Source: Cyclobacteriaceae bacterium | Lineage (GTDB): Bacteria > Bacteroidota > Bacteroidia > Cytophagales > Cyclobacteriaceae | Reading direction: 5' to 3' | NCBI GenBank assembly: GCA_016787665.1 | Contig: JAEUUC010000006.1 | Coordinates: forward strand, 248,001-312,000 | Length of the DNA: 64,000 bases | Shown: positions 46,157-54,625 of the stretch, in pieces | Numbering within the stretch: the stretch's first letter is position 1 | Layout of the letters: each line of letters begins with the position of its first letter | The notes under the pieces: model-generated | Databases searched by the model: none | What the model was told of the DNA's origin: nothing | Seen by the model: only the letters and a program-made list of their open reading frames with translations | Made by a program: the position numbers and the translations under genes

Positions 46157-47683
46157 TCAGTGCTTGAAATGCCGGAAGCCGGTGAAGACCATAGCCATGC
46201 CCTGCCGGTTACAGAAGTCGATGGAATCCTGGTCTTTGACCGAGCCGCCCGGCTGAATGACCGCGCGAATACCCTGCGCGTGGGCAATTTCCACACAATC
46301 CGGGAAAGGGAAGAATGCATCGGAAGCCATGACAGCCCCCTGCAGGGATAACCCAAATGATTTGGCCTTTTCAATGGCTTGCTTGAGCGCATCCACCCGG
46401 CTGGTTTGGCCCACTCCGCTGGCAATCAGCTGACCGTTGACGGCCAATACAATGGTGTTACTTTTCGTGTGTTTACACACTTTGCTGGCAAACAGCAGCG
46501 CTTTTATCTCTTCTGCCGAAGGCTGCCGCTGGGTTACCAACTTGAGGTCCGCCTCTGAGTCGGTTTTCCAGTCCACGTCCTGCTCTAAAACGCCATTCAG
46601 AATTGTTTTGACCTGCCGCCCTCCGGCCAGGGGTTGCTTTTGCACCAGCAACATGCGGTTTTTCTTGGACTTCAGAATATCCAATGCTTCGGCTTCAAAT
46701 GCCGGGGCCACCAGAATTTCAAAAAAGAGGCTATTCATCTCCGCGGCCGCCTGCCGGTCAACCGGCCGGTTGGTTGCCAACACCCCTCCAAACGCAGATA
46801 GCGTATCGGCCTGAAAGGCTTTTTGGTATGCCTCTTTTACGGTGGCACCGGTTGCCACTCCGCAGGCGTTCGTGTGCTTAATGATGACAAATGCTGTTTC
46901 GGAGGCGAACTCGGACAACAATTGCAGCGTTGCGTCAACATCAACCAGGTTGTTATACGAAAGCTCTTTGCCGTGCAGTTGCTCAAACTGGGCGTTGAGG
47001 TCACCATAAAAAACACCCTGTTGATGGGGGTTTTCTCCATAACGCAGCACCGTGGCCTTTTGGAAGCTCGATTTGTATCGTTCCATCTTCTCCTGCCGGT
47101 TGAAATAATGGAAGATGGCAGTGTCGTAGTGGGATGAGGTGTCGAAAGCCAGAGCTGCAAAATGCCTGCGATCAGCCAGCTCCGTGTGGCCGTCCTTTGA
47201 ATTCAACAGGGCTAGCAGATCGGGGTACTGCGTGCGGGACGAGACGATCAGCACATCCTGATAATTTTTGGCAGCCGCCCGAATGAGCGAAATTCCGCCA
47301 ATGTCAATTTTTTCAATGATGTCCTCCTCCGTGCCCCCTTTTGCCACGGTCTCTTCAAAAGGATACAAATCAACAATTACCAGGTCGATGGGTGGGATGG
47401 AGTACGTGGCGGCTTGCCGTTGATGATCGGCATCTTCGCGCCTGAATAGAATCCCCCCAAAAACAGCCGGGTGCAATGTTTTGACGCGGCCGCCAAAAAT
47501 GGAGGGATAGCCTGTCAACTGTTCAACCGGCACCACGGCATAACCCAGTTTCTCAATAAAGTCCTGGGTGCCTCCGGTAGAAACAAATTCAACTCCGCTT
47601 TTGGCCAGCAGGTGAATAATGGGTTCCAGATTGTCCTTGTAATAAACTGAAATGAGGGCCCGGGAGATTTTCTTGCGCGACAT
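46157..47683 (-). CDS. purH: Bifunctional AICAR transformylase / IMP cyclohydrolase
   Basis: Last two steps of IMP synthesis, 508 residues. IMP cyclohydrolase domain at about 1-195 (ALISVYYKDNLEPIIHLLAK, STGGTQDFIEKLG, GGRVKTLHPAVFGGIL), transformylase domain after it (LRYGENPHQQGVFY, KHTNACGVATG, and the C-terminal SDAFFPFPDCVEIAH). The ATG at 47683 lies 17 bases after a perfect promoter box. It heads a polycistron that continues into mreB-rodA after a 136-base gap. Confidence 0.97.
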   Translation of the reverse strand: MSRKKISRALISVYYKDNLEPIIHLLAKSGVEFVSTGGTQDFIEKLGYAVVPVEQLTGYPSIFGGRVKTLHPAVFGGILFRREDADHQRQAATYSIPPIDLVIVDLYPFEETVAKGGTEEDIIEKIDIGGISLIRAAAKNYQDVLIVSSRTQYPDLLALLNSKDGHTELADRRHFAALAFDTSSHYDTAIFHYFNRQEKMERYKSSFQKATVLRYGENPHQQGVFYGDLNAQFEQLHGKELSYNNLVDVDATLQLLSEFASETAFVIIKHTNACGVATGATVKEAYQKAFQADTLSAFGGVLATNRPVDRQAAAEMNSLFFEILVAPAFEAEALDILKSKKNRMLLVQKQPLAGGRQVKTILNGVLEQDVDWKTDSEADLKLVTQRQPSAEEIKALLFASKVCKHTKSNTIVLAVNGQLIASGVGQTSRVDALKQAIEKAKSFGLSLQGAVMASDAFFPFPDCVEIAHAQGIRAVIQPGGSVKDQDSIDFCNRQGMAMVFTGFRHFKH

Positions 47684-47700
47684 GAGGGAAAAGTGAGTCG

Positions 47701-47708
47701 CAAAGCTA
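47701..47708 (-). promoter_or_regulatory. Promoter -7 box (TAGCTTTG) of purH
   Basis: Full TAnnTTTG match on the minus strand, 17 bases before the purH ATG, which predicts a leader of about 13 bases. Probable promoter for purH and possibly the whole mre operon. Confidence 0.6.
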
Positions 47709-47713
47709 CACAA

Positions 47714-48547
47714 TCAACTCAAGCCGAGCAGGTCGCGTTCCTCAAATTCACCCATTTCCAACGTGAAGTCATCGGCATCCAGCAAGGCCGGAAAGCGATC
47801 GCGATAGGCCTGCAGTGCATTTGCGCTAAGAGCAATCGTTTTCGTTGCTTCCACGCCCTCTGCGGTAAAAATGGTATCGCCCTTGGGCCCCACCACGGCC
47901 GAGTGCCCCTGATATTCAACACCATTTCCATCCACACCTACGCGGTTCACTCCCACCACGTAGCTGAGGTTTTCAATAGCCCTTGCCCGCAGCAACGTGT
48001 CCCAGGCAGAAATACGCACCTCAGGCCAGTTGGCCACATACACCAGCACATCGTACAACGGCTTTTTCAGGGAAGCGTTCCAGCGGTTGCGGCTCCAAAC
48101 CGGAAAACGCAGGTCGTAGCAGATTAGCGGACAAATTTTCCAACCCTTCCAGTGCCCCACCAGCAGGCTTTCACCCGGGGTATACACCTGGTGTTCCTCC
48201 GCCATGCGAAACAGGTGACGTTTGTCGTACGTCTTGAACTGACCACCCGGCTCCATCCACAGCAGGCGGTTGTAATACCGGTCGTGTACGTGGGCAATGA
48301 AACTGCCCAGCACCAACGCCCCGGTTTGATCCGCCATTTGACGCATCCACTTGAAGGTGCGCATGTTCATCATCTCGGCCATTTTGCGGGCATTCATCGA
48401 AAACCCGGTAGTGAACATTTCGGGCAGCACAATCACATCGGTTTCGCCCCCGATTTGCCAGATTTTTTCCTCAAACGTGGCCAGGTTAGCCGTGGGGTCC
48501 TCCCAGTGCAAATCGGCTTGTAAGAGTGTGATTTTTAGGTCTTGCAT
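47714..48547 (-). CDS. Omega-amidase / nitrilase-family amidohydrolase
   Basis: A 277-residue cytoplasmic carbon-nitrogen hydrolase with the catalytic triad Glu (VLPEMFTTGFS), Lys (YDKRHLF) and Cys (LICYDLRFPVW). It resembles YafV-type omega-amidases that hydrolyse alpha-ketoglutaramate or alpha-ketosuccinamate. The upstream neighbour is a methionine aminotransferase, so together they could transaminate with glutamine and remove the keto-amide product. This is inference from context. Confidence 0.9.
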   Translation of the reverse strand: MQDLKITLLQADLHWEDPTANLATFEEKIWQIGGETDVIVLPEMFTTGFSMNARKMAEMMNMRTFKWMRQMADQTGALVLGSFIAHVHDRYYNRLLWMEPGGQFKTYDKRHLFRMAEEHQVYTPGESLLVGHWKGWKICPLICYDLRFPVWSRNRWNASLKKPLYDVLVYVANWPEVRISAWDTLLRARAIENLSYVVGVNRVGVDGNGVEYQGHSAVVGPKGDTIFTAEGVEATKTIALSANALQAYRDRFPALLDADDFTLEMGEFEERDLLGLS

Positions 48548-48629
48548 GGCGAAATAAGGCTGCAAAGAAAGTCAAACCGTGTGGAAAATCAATCGCACGA
48601 ATGCGAATTGTCCGGGCCGAAATTTGCGT

Positions 48630-49772
48630 TTAAAGCTGGCGTAAAATCTCACCGGCCCGCGCCAGTGTCTCTTCCCGCTTCGCGAAACAAAAACGAAGTA
48701 ACTGATGGTCCGTGCCATCCTGATAAAACACACTGACCGGAATAGCAGCCAGTTTCTTCTCGCGTGTCATCCAGGTTGCCACTTCCATATCGGACTTCCC
48801 AAGGTGGCGCGGGTAAGCCATTACCTGAAAGTAGCTGCCCGAACAAGGCAGCGCGCGAAAGGAGGAGCCCTTCACCTGTTCCAGAAAAAAGTCACGCTTT
48901 TGCTGATAGAACCGGCCGAGGTGCAGGTAATGATCGGGGTTAGCCATGTACTCGGCCAAAGCCAGTTGCACGGGCGTGTTCACCGCAAACGTGATGAACT
49001 GATGCGCCTTACGGATTTCGGTGGTTAACGCAGGTGACGCCACCGCGTAACCCACCTTCCAGCCCGTGGCATGAAAGGTTTTTCCAAACGAATAAACGGC
49101 CACGCTGCGATCGGCCAACGAGGGAAAACTGAGCACGCTGTGGTGCCTCAGCCCATCAAAAATCAATCGCTCGTATACTTCATCGCTGATCACGACCAGA
49201 TTGTGCTTCAACGCCAATGCTTCCAGTTCCCGCCAGTCGGCCTCATCCATCACCGCCCCTGACGGGTTGTGCGGAGTGTTGACCATAATGATCCTGGTGC
49301 GCGGGGAGATCCGTGCTTTAGCCGCTTGCCAATCAATGCGGAAATCAGGGGGAGCCAGGTTGAGGTGCACCGGTACGCCACCGTTTAACCGAATGGCCGG
49401 GTCGTATGAGTCATAAGCCGGGTCGAACAAGATAACTTCATCGCCTGGGTGAACCAGAGCAGCAAGCGCGGAGAACAAAGCCTCCGTGCCCCCGGCTGTC
49501 ACCGTAACTTCGGTTTCCGGATCGACCGCGCGCCCGTACGTTTCTTGCGCAGTTTGGGCAATTGCCTGCCGCAGGGGCAACACGCCTGGCATGGGCGCAT
49601 ATTGGTTATGACCTTCCACCATTTTTTGATGGATAAGATCAATCAACACCCGGTCCACCGGGAAATCCGGGAAACCTTGAGACAAGTTAATGGCCCCGTG
49701 TTCCAGTGCCATCTTGGACATCACGGAAAAGATGGACGTGCCGGTGCCGGGAAGTCGAGAAGATACTTTCAC
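48630..49772 (-). CDS. Methionine aminotransferase (YbdL-like, PLP-dependent)
   Basis: A 380-residue class I/II aminotransferase. NLSQGFPDFPVD and QYAPMPGVLPLRQAI at the N-terminal part are typical of the YbdL/kynurenine aminotransferase group. The PLP Lys lies in AVYSFGKTFHATGWKVGY, with the phosphate-binding VTAGGTEALF. Expected reaction: methionine or glutamine with a 2-oxo acid. It starts 5 bases after def and precedes the omega-amidase. Confidence 0.92.
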   Translation of the reverse strand: MKVSSRLPGTGTSIFSVMSKMALEHGAINLSQGFPDFPVDRVLIDLIHQKMVEGHNQYAPMPGVLPLRQAIAQTAQETYGRAVDPETEVTVTAGGTEALFSALAALVHPGDEVILFDPAYDSYDPAIRLNGGVPVHLNLAPPDFRIDWQAAKARISPRTRIIMVNTPHNPSGAVMDEADWRELEALALKHNLVVISDEVYERLIFDGLRHHSVLSFPSLADRSVAVYSFGKTFHATGWKVGYAVASPALTTEIRKAHQFITFAVNTPVQLALAEYMANPDHYLHLGRFYQQKRDFFLEQVKGSSFRALPCSGSYFQVMAYPRHLGKSDMEVATWMTREKKLAAIPVSVFYQDGTDHQLLRFCFAKREETLARAGEILRQL

Positions 49773-49777
49773 AAAAC

Positions 49778-50332
49778 CTACTTTCGGAGAGGCGCCAGAA
49801 TGCGGTACTCGGTATCAACATCGCCCTTGCTGATGTTGGCCAACTTTCCCTTCAGTAATCTTTTCTTCAGCGGTGTGAGGTAGTCGATGAATAGCTTTCC
49901 TTCAATATGATCATACTCATGCTGAATGATCCGGGCCTTCATGCCATCAAACTTCACGGTGAATTCATTCCAGTTCTCGTCAAAATAGTGAAGGGTGAGT
50001 TTGGCCCTTCGGCTGACATTTTCACGTATGTTCGGAATGCTGAGGCAGCCTTCTTCAAATTCCCACGGCTCGTCAAATTCCTCCAGCACGGTGGGATTGA
50101 CAAATACCTTGCGAAAGGTTTCCATGCCCGGCTCATCTTCCAAACCGGTGCCATCGACCACGAACAACCGAACACTTTTTCCGATCTGGGGGGCCGCCAG
50201 CCCGATGCCATTAGCTGCCTCCATGGTTTCAAACATATCGGCCACTAACGGGGCAATATCGCTGCCCTTCTCAATATCGGTTGCCCGCTTGCGCAGCACG
50301 GGGTCGCCATACATGATAATCGGGTAAACCAT
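49778..50332 (-). CDS. def: Peptide deformylase
   Basis: Removes the formyl group from nascent proteins; Fe2+ metalloprotease of 184 residues. Motif 1 GIGLAAPQIG, motif 2 EGCLSIP and motif 3 HEYDHIEG are intact. The start is MVYPIIMYGDPVLRK, natural for the family. A TATTTTTG box ends only 4 bases before the ATG, so the mRNA would be leaderless or nearly so. First gene of def-aminotransferase-omega-amidase. Confidence 0.97.
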   Translation of the reverse strand: MVYPIIMYGDPVLRKRATDIEKGSDIAPLVADMFETMEAANGIGLAAPQIGKSVRLFVVDGTGLEDEPGMETFRKVFVNPTVLEEFDEPWEFEEGCLSIPNIRENVSRRAKLTLHYFDENWNEFTVKFDGMKARIIQHEYDHIEGKLFIDYLTPLKKRLLKGKLANISKGDVDTEYRILAPLRK

Positions 50333-50336
50333 GGCG

Positions 50337-50344
50337 CAAAAATA
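50337..50344 (-). promoter_or_regulatory. Promoter -7 box (TATTTTTG) of def
   Basis: Full TAnnTTTG match on the minus strand, with only CGCC between it and the ATG. Transcription would start at or next to the A of ATG. Confidence 0.6.
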
Positions 50345-50359
50345 AGAAATTGCTTACTG

Positions 50360-50401
50360 GACTCCGGGTTTCAGACTACAAATCCAAAATTTCAAACTCA
50401 G
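50360..50401. repeat. Degenerate heptad repeat in the def/ruvX gap
   Basis: Six successive 7-mers (GACTCCG, GGTTTCA, GACTACA, AATCCAA, AATTTCA, AACTCAG) share a purine-ACT/TTC-like pattern. The gap between def (ends upstream at 50332) and ruvX holds nothing else of note. Confidence 0.45.
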
Positions 50402-50425
50402 AAGTTTTGAGCCAAAAATCCCGAG

Positions 50426-50839
50426 TCACCTGCGGCTCTCCATAAATGTCTGCAAAATCAACACCGCACTAATCTTATCCACGTTGCCTTTCACCTGGCG
50501 GTCCTTCTTTTTCATGCCCCCGCTGATCATCGCTTGTTGGGCCATAGAGGAAGTAAAGCGCTCGTCTGCCTCGTGTAGGGGCTTGGTCGGGAATTTTTGT
50601 TTGAGTTTTTCAATCAACTGGCGCACCTGCGGGGCAATTTCAGAATCTTGCCCGTTCAGTTTTCGTGGCATCCCCACCACGAACTCATCTACGGTTTCGT
50701 TTTTACAATAGGTCTCCAGGTAGCTCAGCAACTGGCCCGACTCCACCGTGTCCAGGGCGGTGGCAATGATGCGCAGGGGATCAGTAACGGCCAGGCCGGT
50801 TCTCTTCAAACCGTAGTCGATAGCCAACAGGCGGCCCAT
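50426..50839 (-). CDS. ruvX: Putative pre-16S rRNA nuclease / Holliday junction resolvase RuvX (YqgF)
   Basis: A 137-residue RNase H-fold nuclease of the YqgF family. Motif I LLAIDYGLKRTGLAVTDP, VVGMPRKLNGQDSE and ADERFTSSMA are visible. It is thought to process 16S rRNA 5' ends. It starts 1 base after the hemerythrin-domain gene on the same strand and is co-transcribed with it. Confidence 0.96.
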   Translation of the reverse strand: MGRLLAIDYGLKRTGLAVTDPLRIIATALDTVESGQLLSYLETYCKNETVDEFVVGMPRKLNGQDSEIAPQVRQLIEKLKQKFPTKPLHEADERFTSSMAQQAMISGGMKKKDRQVKGNVDKISAVLILQTFMESRR

Positions 50840-50840
50840 G

Positions 50841-51596
50841 TCAATTATGGCGAACGGTATTGAACAACCGCGCCCTCACCTGGCTCTCCAGGGTCATTGC
50901 TTTCGGGAACAGCACATTATTTTCTACCCGTGCATGGGCCTGCAGGGCGGCTTCAAATTGCTGCAACTCGGTGTACAAAACTTTGACGTGCAGCGGTGCC
51001 GTGTCGGTAAGGCGGTAATTGTGCGTGATGTGACGAATCCCGGCCATTTCATCATCGTGCACCTCGTGGTCAAGCGCCAGTTGCTGCAGCGAGTAGCGTT
51101 CAAGCTTGAAAAACAAACGTGTGGCGGGTGACTGATGGCGGACCGCGCGATCAAGCTCCAGAATATAGGAAAACAGCGTGTCCTCCTCCTGGTAAATGTG
51201 GTGAATGAAGTCCTCCCGAAACAGCGGGTAAAGCACTTTCATATCCCTCGCGATGGAGTCATACTCGGGGTGATGCGCCTGAAAACTTTCCACCAGCCGC
51301 CCGATGTAGGGCAATTTATGTTTGACAAAAATCGTATGGGTGTATCGCAGGTACTGAATGATGAGTTCCACCGGAACCCCCGCGAGCGGCACATCACCAC
51401 TATCCCACCCAAAGCGGGGCTGCTGCCACTCCAACTCTACCTGCTCGGGGCGGATGCCCAACGGCTGACACGCTTGCGCCAAGGTGTGATCCCACTGACG
51501 GTAAAATGGTATGCCGAGGTAATGAAGCACATACGCTCGTTCGTGGTCATCGCTAACCAACTGGTGCAGGGACTGGTGGTGAAGAGCCGTGTTCAT
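50841..51596 (-). CDS. YtfE/RIC-like hemerythrin-domain protein with degenerate ScdA_N domain
   Basis: A 251-residue protein. The N-terminal about 60 residues align to the ScdA_N (DUF542) pattern, but the normal CCGG is replaced by YRQW (GIPFYRQWDHTLAQAC). The C-terminal hemerythrin-like diiron domain is intact: HTIFVKHKLP, HHIYQEEDTLFSYI, ALDHEVHDDEMAGI and HARVENNVLFPKA. Canonical members repair Fe-S clusters after nitric-oxide damage. The loss of the Cys pair suggests changed chemistry. The ATG at 51596 is chosen because the longer frame would start inside the promoter box at 51606. Confidence 0.85.
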   Translation of the reverse strand: MNTALHHQSLHQLVSDDHERAYVLHYLGIPFYRQWDHTLAQACQPLGIRPEQVELEWQQPRFGWDSGDVPLAGVPVELIIQYLRYTHTIFVKHKLPYIGRLVESFQAHHPEYDSIARDMKVLYPLFREDFIHHIYQEEDTLFSYILELDRAVRHQSPATRLFFKLERYSLQQLALDHEVHDDEMAGIRHITHNYRLTDTAPLHVKVLYTELQQFEAALQAHARVENNVLFPKAMTLESQVRARLFNTVRHN

Positions 51597-51605
51597 GGAT
51601 GCGGT

Positions 51606-51613
51606 CAAAGATA
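51606..51613 (-). promoter_or_regulatory. Promoter -7 box (TATCTTTG) of the hemerythrin gene
   Basis: Full TAnnTTTG match on the minus strand, 9 bases before the ATG at 51596. The predicted leader is about 5 bases. Confidence 0.55.
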
Positions 51614-51719
51614 GAGGTTGTGATGGTAGCGGTCAACGGAAAAATCCGCCATCTTTGGGCCCGTTCCGACAGGAACTTTTCATTCTCAAACCCGTTAAGG
51701 TGTAACACGTTAGCCTGCC

Positions 51720-53336
51720 ATGAGCGATCAGCCCAATTCCCCCTTTCAGATCAAATTACCGTTGGTTTTATTCATCGGCCTGGCCGCGGGCGTCTTGATT
51801 GGCTCAAACATCACCAGCCGCAACGCCAGTCCCGGCACCGGGGACGATATGCAAAAACTTCGCGAAGTGCTGGGTTTGATCAAAGAAGACTATGTAGATA
51901 CAACCAATACGGCACCTCTGGTGGAAGAAGCCATCAACCTGATGCTGGAAAAGCTTGACCCCCACTCGGTGTACATCCCCGCTTCGGAAAAAGTGCAGGC
52001 GAACGAAAGCCTGCAAGGCAATTTCGAAGGCATCGGCATTGAGTTCAATATTTTTCAGGATACGTTGGTGGTGGTGGCGGCCCTGCCGGGCGGACCGAGC
52101 GAAGCTGTGGGCTTGCGGGCCGGTGACCGCATTGTTAAAGTGAACGATAAGAACATCGCGAGCATCAAACTCACCAACCGCGATGTGCAGAAACTGCTGA
52201 AGGGCCCGAAAGGAACAGAAGTCAACATTGAGGTCTTGCGAAGAGCTTCGCGCACACCCATTCAATTCCGCATTATCCGCGATAAAATTCCGCAGTACTC
52301 GATCGATGCCGCCTACATGGTGGGGCCAGATGTCGGTTACATCGGCATACAGACGTTTGCTAAAACGACCCACGAGGAGTTTCGGAAGGCGCTTAAAGAA
52401 CTTCGGGGCAAAGGCATGAAAAAACTGATCCTCGACTTGCAAAACAACGGAGGCGGATACATGGATCAGGCCATCGCGATTGCCGATGACTTTCTGCCGG
52501 CTGGCCAAAAAATCGTGTATACTGATGGACAGGAAAAAAAGTATAACCAGGATGCCATCGCCACATCCGAAGGCGATTTTGAACAAGGCGATCTCATTGT
52601 GCTGGTAAATGAAAACTCCGCATCGGCATCCGAGATTGTGGCCGGTGCGCTGCAAGACAATGACCGCGCCTTGCTGGTTGGCCGTAGGTCGTTCGGCAAA
52701 GGATTGGTGCAACGCCCTTTTGAGTTGTCAGACGGTTCGGAGCTCCGTCTTACTATTTCGCGTTACTATACCCCCAGTGGCCGCTCGATTCAAAAACCCT
52801 ACGATGAATATGACAGCGACTGGCTTAATCGTTTCAACCACGGTGAACTCTTCACAGCCGATAGTATTAAAGTGAAAGATTCACTTCGTTACAAGACGGC
52901 TAACGGCCGAACGGTATTTGGGGGTGGCGGCATTATGCCGGATTACTTTGTGCCCCTGGACACCTCGAACTCGAGCGCCTATTTCAACAGGCTGTTTCAG
53001 GCCAACGTGCTGCGCGAATTCGCCTTTAACTATGCGGAACAAAACAAAGCTGCGCTGGAGCCTAAAGGTTTCGAGTGGTATACCCAGAACTTTGCGATCA
53101 CCGATGCCATGCTAAACGAAGTGGTGGCCATGGGCAAACGTAACAACGTGGAACCCGACTGGAAAGACCTCAATAAGAATAGAATGCGCTTCCAGATTTT
53201 CCTGAAAGCCGAAATTGCGTCTCGCGTTTGGGGCCGACCTCAATTCTTTCCGATCTACAACGAGACGAACGAGGCACTTCAAAAAGCCTTGACGCTTTTC
53301 GACCGCATACCTGAGCTGGCGGGAAGAAAAATGTGA
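51720..53336 (+). CDS. S41-family C-terminal processing peptidase (CtpA/Prc-like)
   Basis: A 538-residue envelope protease. An N-terminal membrane anchor (about 8-28: IKLPLVLFIGLAAGVLIGSN) precedes a short helical region and a PDZ domain (about 95-180, GIGIEFNIFQDTLVVVAALP). The catalytic core has the Ser in NENSASASEIVAG and Lys in RRSFGKGLVQ. A C-terminal extension of about 110 residues completes it. It cleaves or degrades periplasmic proteins; the target is unknown. Confidence 0.94.
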   Translation: MSDQPNSPFQIKLPLVLFIGLAAGVLIGSNITSRNASPGTGDDMQKLREVLGLIKEDYVDTTNTAPLVEEAINLMLEKLDPHSVYIPASEKVQANESLQGNFEGIGIEFNIFQDTLVVVAALPGGPSEAVGLRAGDRIVKVNDKNIASIKLTNRDVQKLLKGPKGTEVNIEVLRRASRTPIQFRIIRDKIPQYSIDAAYMVGPDVGYIGIQTFAKTTHEEFRKALKELRGKGMKKLILDLQNNGGGYMDQAIAIADDFLPAGQKIVYTDGQEKKYNQDAIATSEGDFEQGDLIVLVNENSASASEIVAGALQDNDRALLVGRRSFGKGLVQRPFELSDGSELRLTISRYYTPSGRSIQKPYDEYDSDWLNRFNHGELFTADSIKVKDSLRYKTANGRTVFGGGGIMPDYFVPLDTSNSSAYFNRLFQANVLREFAFNYAEQNKAALEPKGFEWYTQNFAITDAMLNEVVAMGKRNNVEPDWKDLNKNRMRFQIFLKAEIASRVWGRPQFFPIYNETNEALQKALTLFDRIPELAGRKM

Positions 53337-53348
53337 CCGGTTAACCGG
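53337..53348. other. Perfect 12-bp palindrome after the S41 protease gene
   Basis: CCGGTTAACCGG directly follows the TGA. It can form only a short stem and no T tract follows, so a terminator is unlikely. It could be an operator or chance. Confidence 0.3.
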
Positions 53349-53403
53349 GTTGCGACACGAACCGGAATTACAACGCTGTTGCTGTTTTGGCTATCTTCGG
53401 CCA

Positions 53404-54603
53404 ATGAATGTGGAAGTCACCCTGCTCGTGCTGAGCAGCCTCATCATCTTTTCGTACGGTTTTGATCTGTTCGCCAGGCGCACCAAAATCCCGTCTGTTA
53501 TTTTGCTGTTGGCCACAGGTGTTGGTCTTGCGTATGCCGGTCGCGCGTTAAATATTAATCTGGCCGGCATTCAGCAAATACTGCCGTTGCTGGGAACCGT
53601 GGGTTTGATCCTGATTGTGCTGGAGGGCGCACTGGAACTAAAGCTGGATATGGACAAGCGCGCGATCATCAGGCGCGCCAGCGCAGCCGCCCTGGCCATT
53701 TTGTTGGGTACGGCCTTTGCGGTTGCTGCCGTGCTTTTCTTCGTGTTTGAAGCCGGTACCTGGCGGCTTTGTTTGCTCCATGCTATTCCGTTTGCCATCA
53801 TCAGTTCAGCTATTGCCATTCCGTCAGCTGGCACGCTACCGGCTGAACAGCGGGAGTTTGTCGTCTATGAATCATCCCTGTCGGACATTTTCGGCATTGT
53901 CATGTTCAATTTCATACTCACCAACGACACCTATCCGATCGGGGCATTTTTGACGTTGGGCGGTTCGCTGGTGCTGATTATCAGTCTGGCATTTGTTTTC
54001 TGCCTCGGACTGCTTTTCCTGCTGAAATCCATCAGGCACAAGATTAAGTTCTTGCTCATCATCGCTATGCTGGTGTGGGCCTACTCAGTAGGTAAGTACT
54101 TCCACTTGCCTACGTTGCTCATTGTGTTGGGCTTTGGCCTGATTTTGAACAATGCTGCGGCCATCCCCCTTCGCTGGTTTCAAAAACATTTCATGTATAC
54201 TCATTTCCCGCATGACCTGGAGCAAATGCATTCCTTTTCGGGAGAATCGGCATTTCTGGTGCGCACCTTTTTCTTTTTGTTGTTCGGCATCGGCATCCAC
54301 GTACAGCAACTTCAGGCGCTGAATCTGTGGATAATTTGTGGCGCCATGCTGTTGGCGATTTATCTCGTTCGCGCAGCCTACCTGCATTTACGTCAACGGG
54401 CACTAACCACCACATCGCTGTTTATGGCCCCGCGGGGGCTGATCAGCATCTTGCTTTTTCTCAGTATTCCACAAACCGAACGGCTCAGCATCCTTGATCA
54501 AAACGTGTTGATTCTGGTGGTTCTGGCGACAGCCGCGCTGATGACCATAGGGTTGCTGAGCGCCCGCTCCTCCACGGCTGGCGATTCGAACCGCGTTTTG
54601 TAA
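53404..54603 (+). CDS. Cation:proton antiporter (NhaP/CPA1-like)
   Basis: A 399-residue membrane protein with about 12 helices of the sodium/hydrogen exchanger fold, different from the antiporter at 3916. The ion-site region reads YESSLSDIFGIVMFN, where the usual Asn-Asp is Ser-Asp; this may affect ion choice or stoichiometry. No cytoplasmic regulatory domain. The ATG at 53404 is chosen by the first helix (MNVEVTLLVLSSLIIFSYG). TATCTTCG ends 4 bases before it. Confidence 0.85.
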   Translation: MNVEVTLLVLSSLIIFSYGFDLFARRTKIPSVILLLATGVGLAYAGRALNINLAGIQQILPLLGTVGLILIVLEGALELKLDMDKRAIIRRASAAALAILLGTAFAVAAVLFFVFEAGTWRLCLLHAIPFAIISSAIAIPSAGTLPAEQREFVVYESSLSDIFGIVMFNFILTNDTYPIGAFLTLGGSLVLIISLAFVFCLGLLFLLKSIRHKIKFLLIIAMLVWAYSVGKYFHLPTLLIVLGFGLILNNAAAIPLRWFQKHFMYTHFPHDLEQMHSFSGESAFLVRTFFFLLFGIGIHVQQLQALNLWIICGAMLLAIYLVRAAYLHLRQRALTTTSLFMAPRGLISILLFLSIPQTERLSILDQNVLILVVLATAALMTIGLLSARSSTAGDSNRVL

Positions 54604-54625
54604 TTTCACGAAATAATTTCTGGCT

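Noticed and set aside
51720..53336. S41 gene read as containing an antisense 302-residue protein
   Set aside because: The opposite frame has no domain, while the plus strand shows PDZ and the catalytic Ser and Lys.
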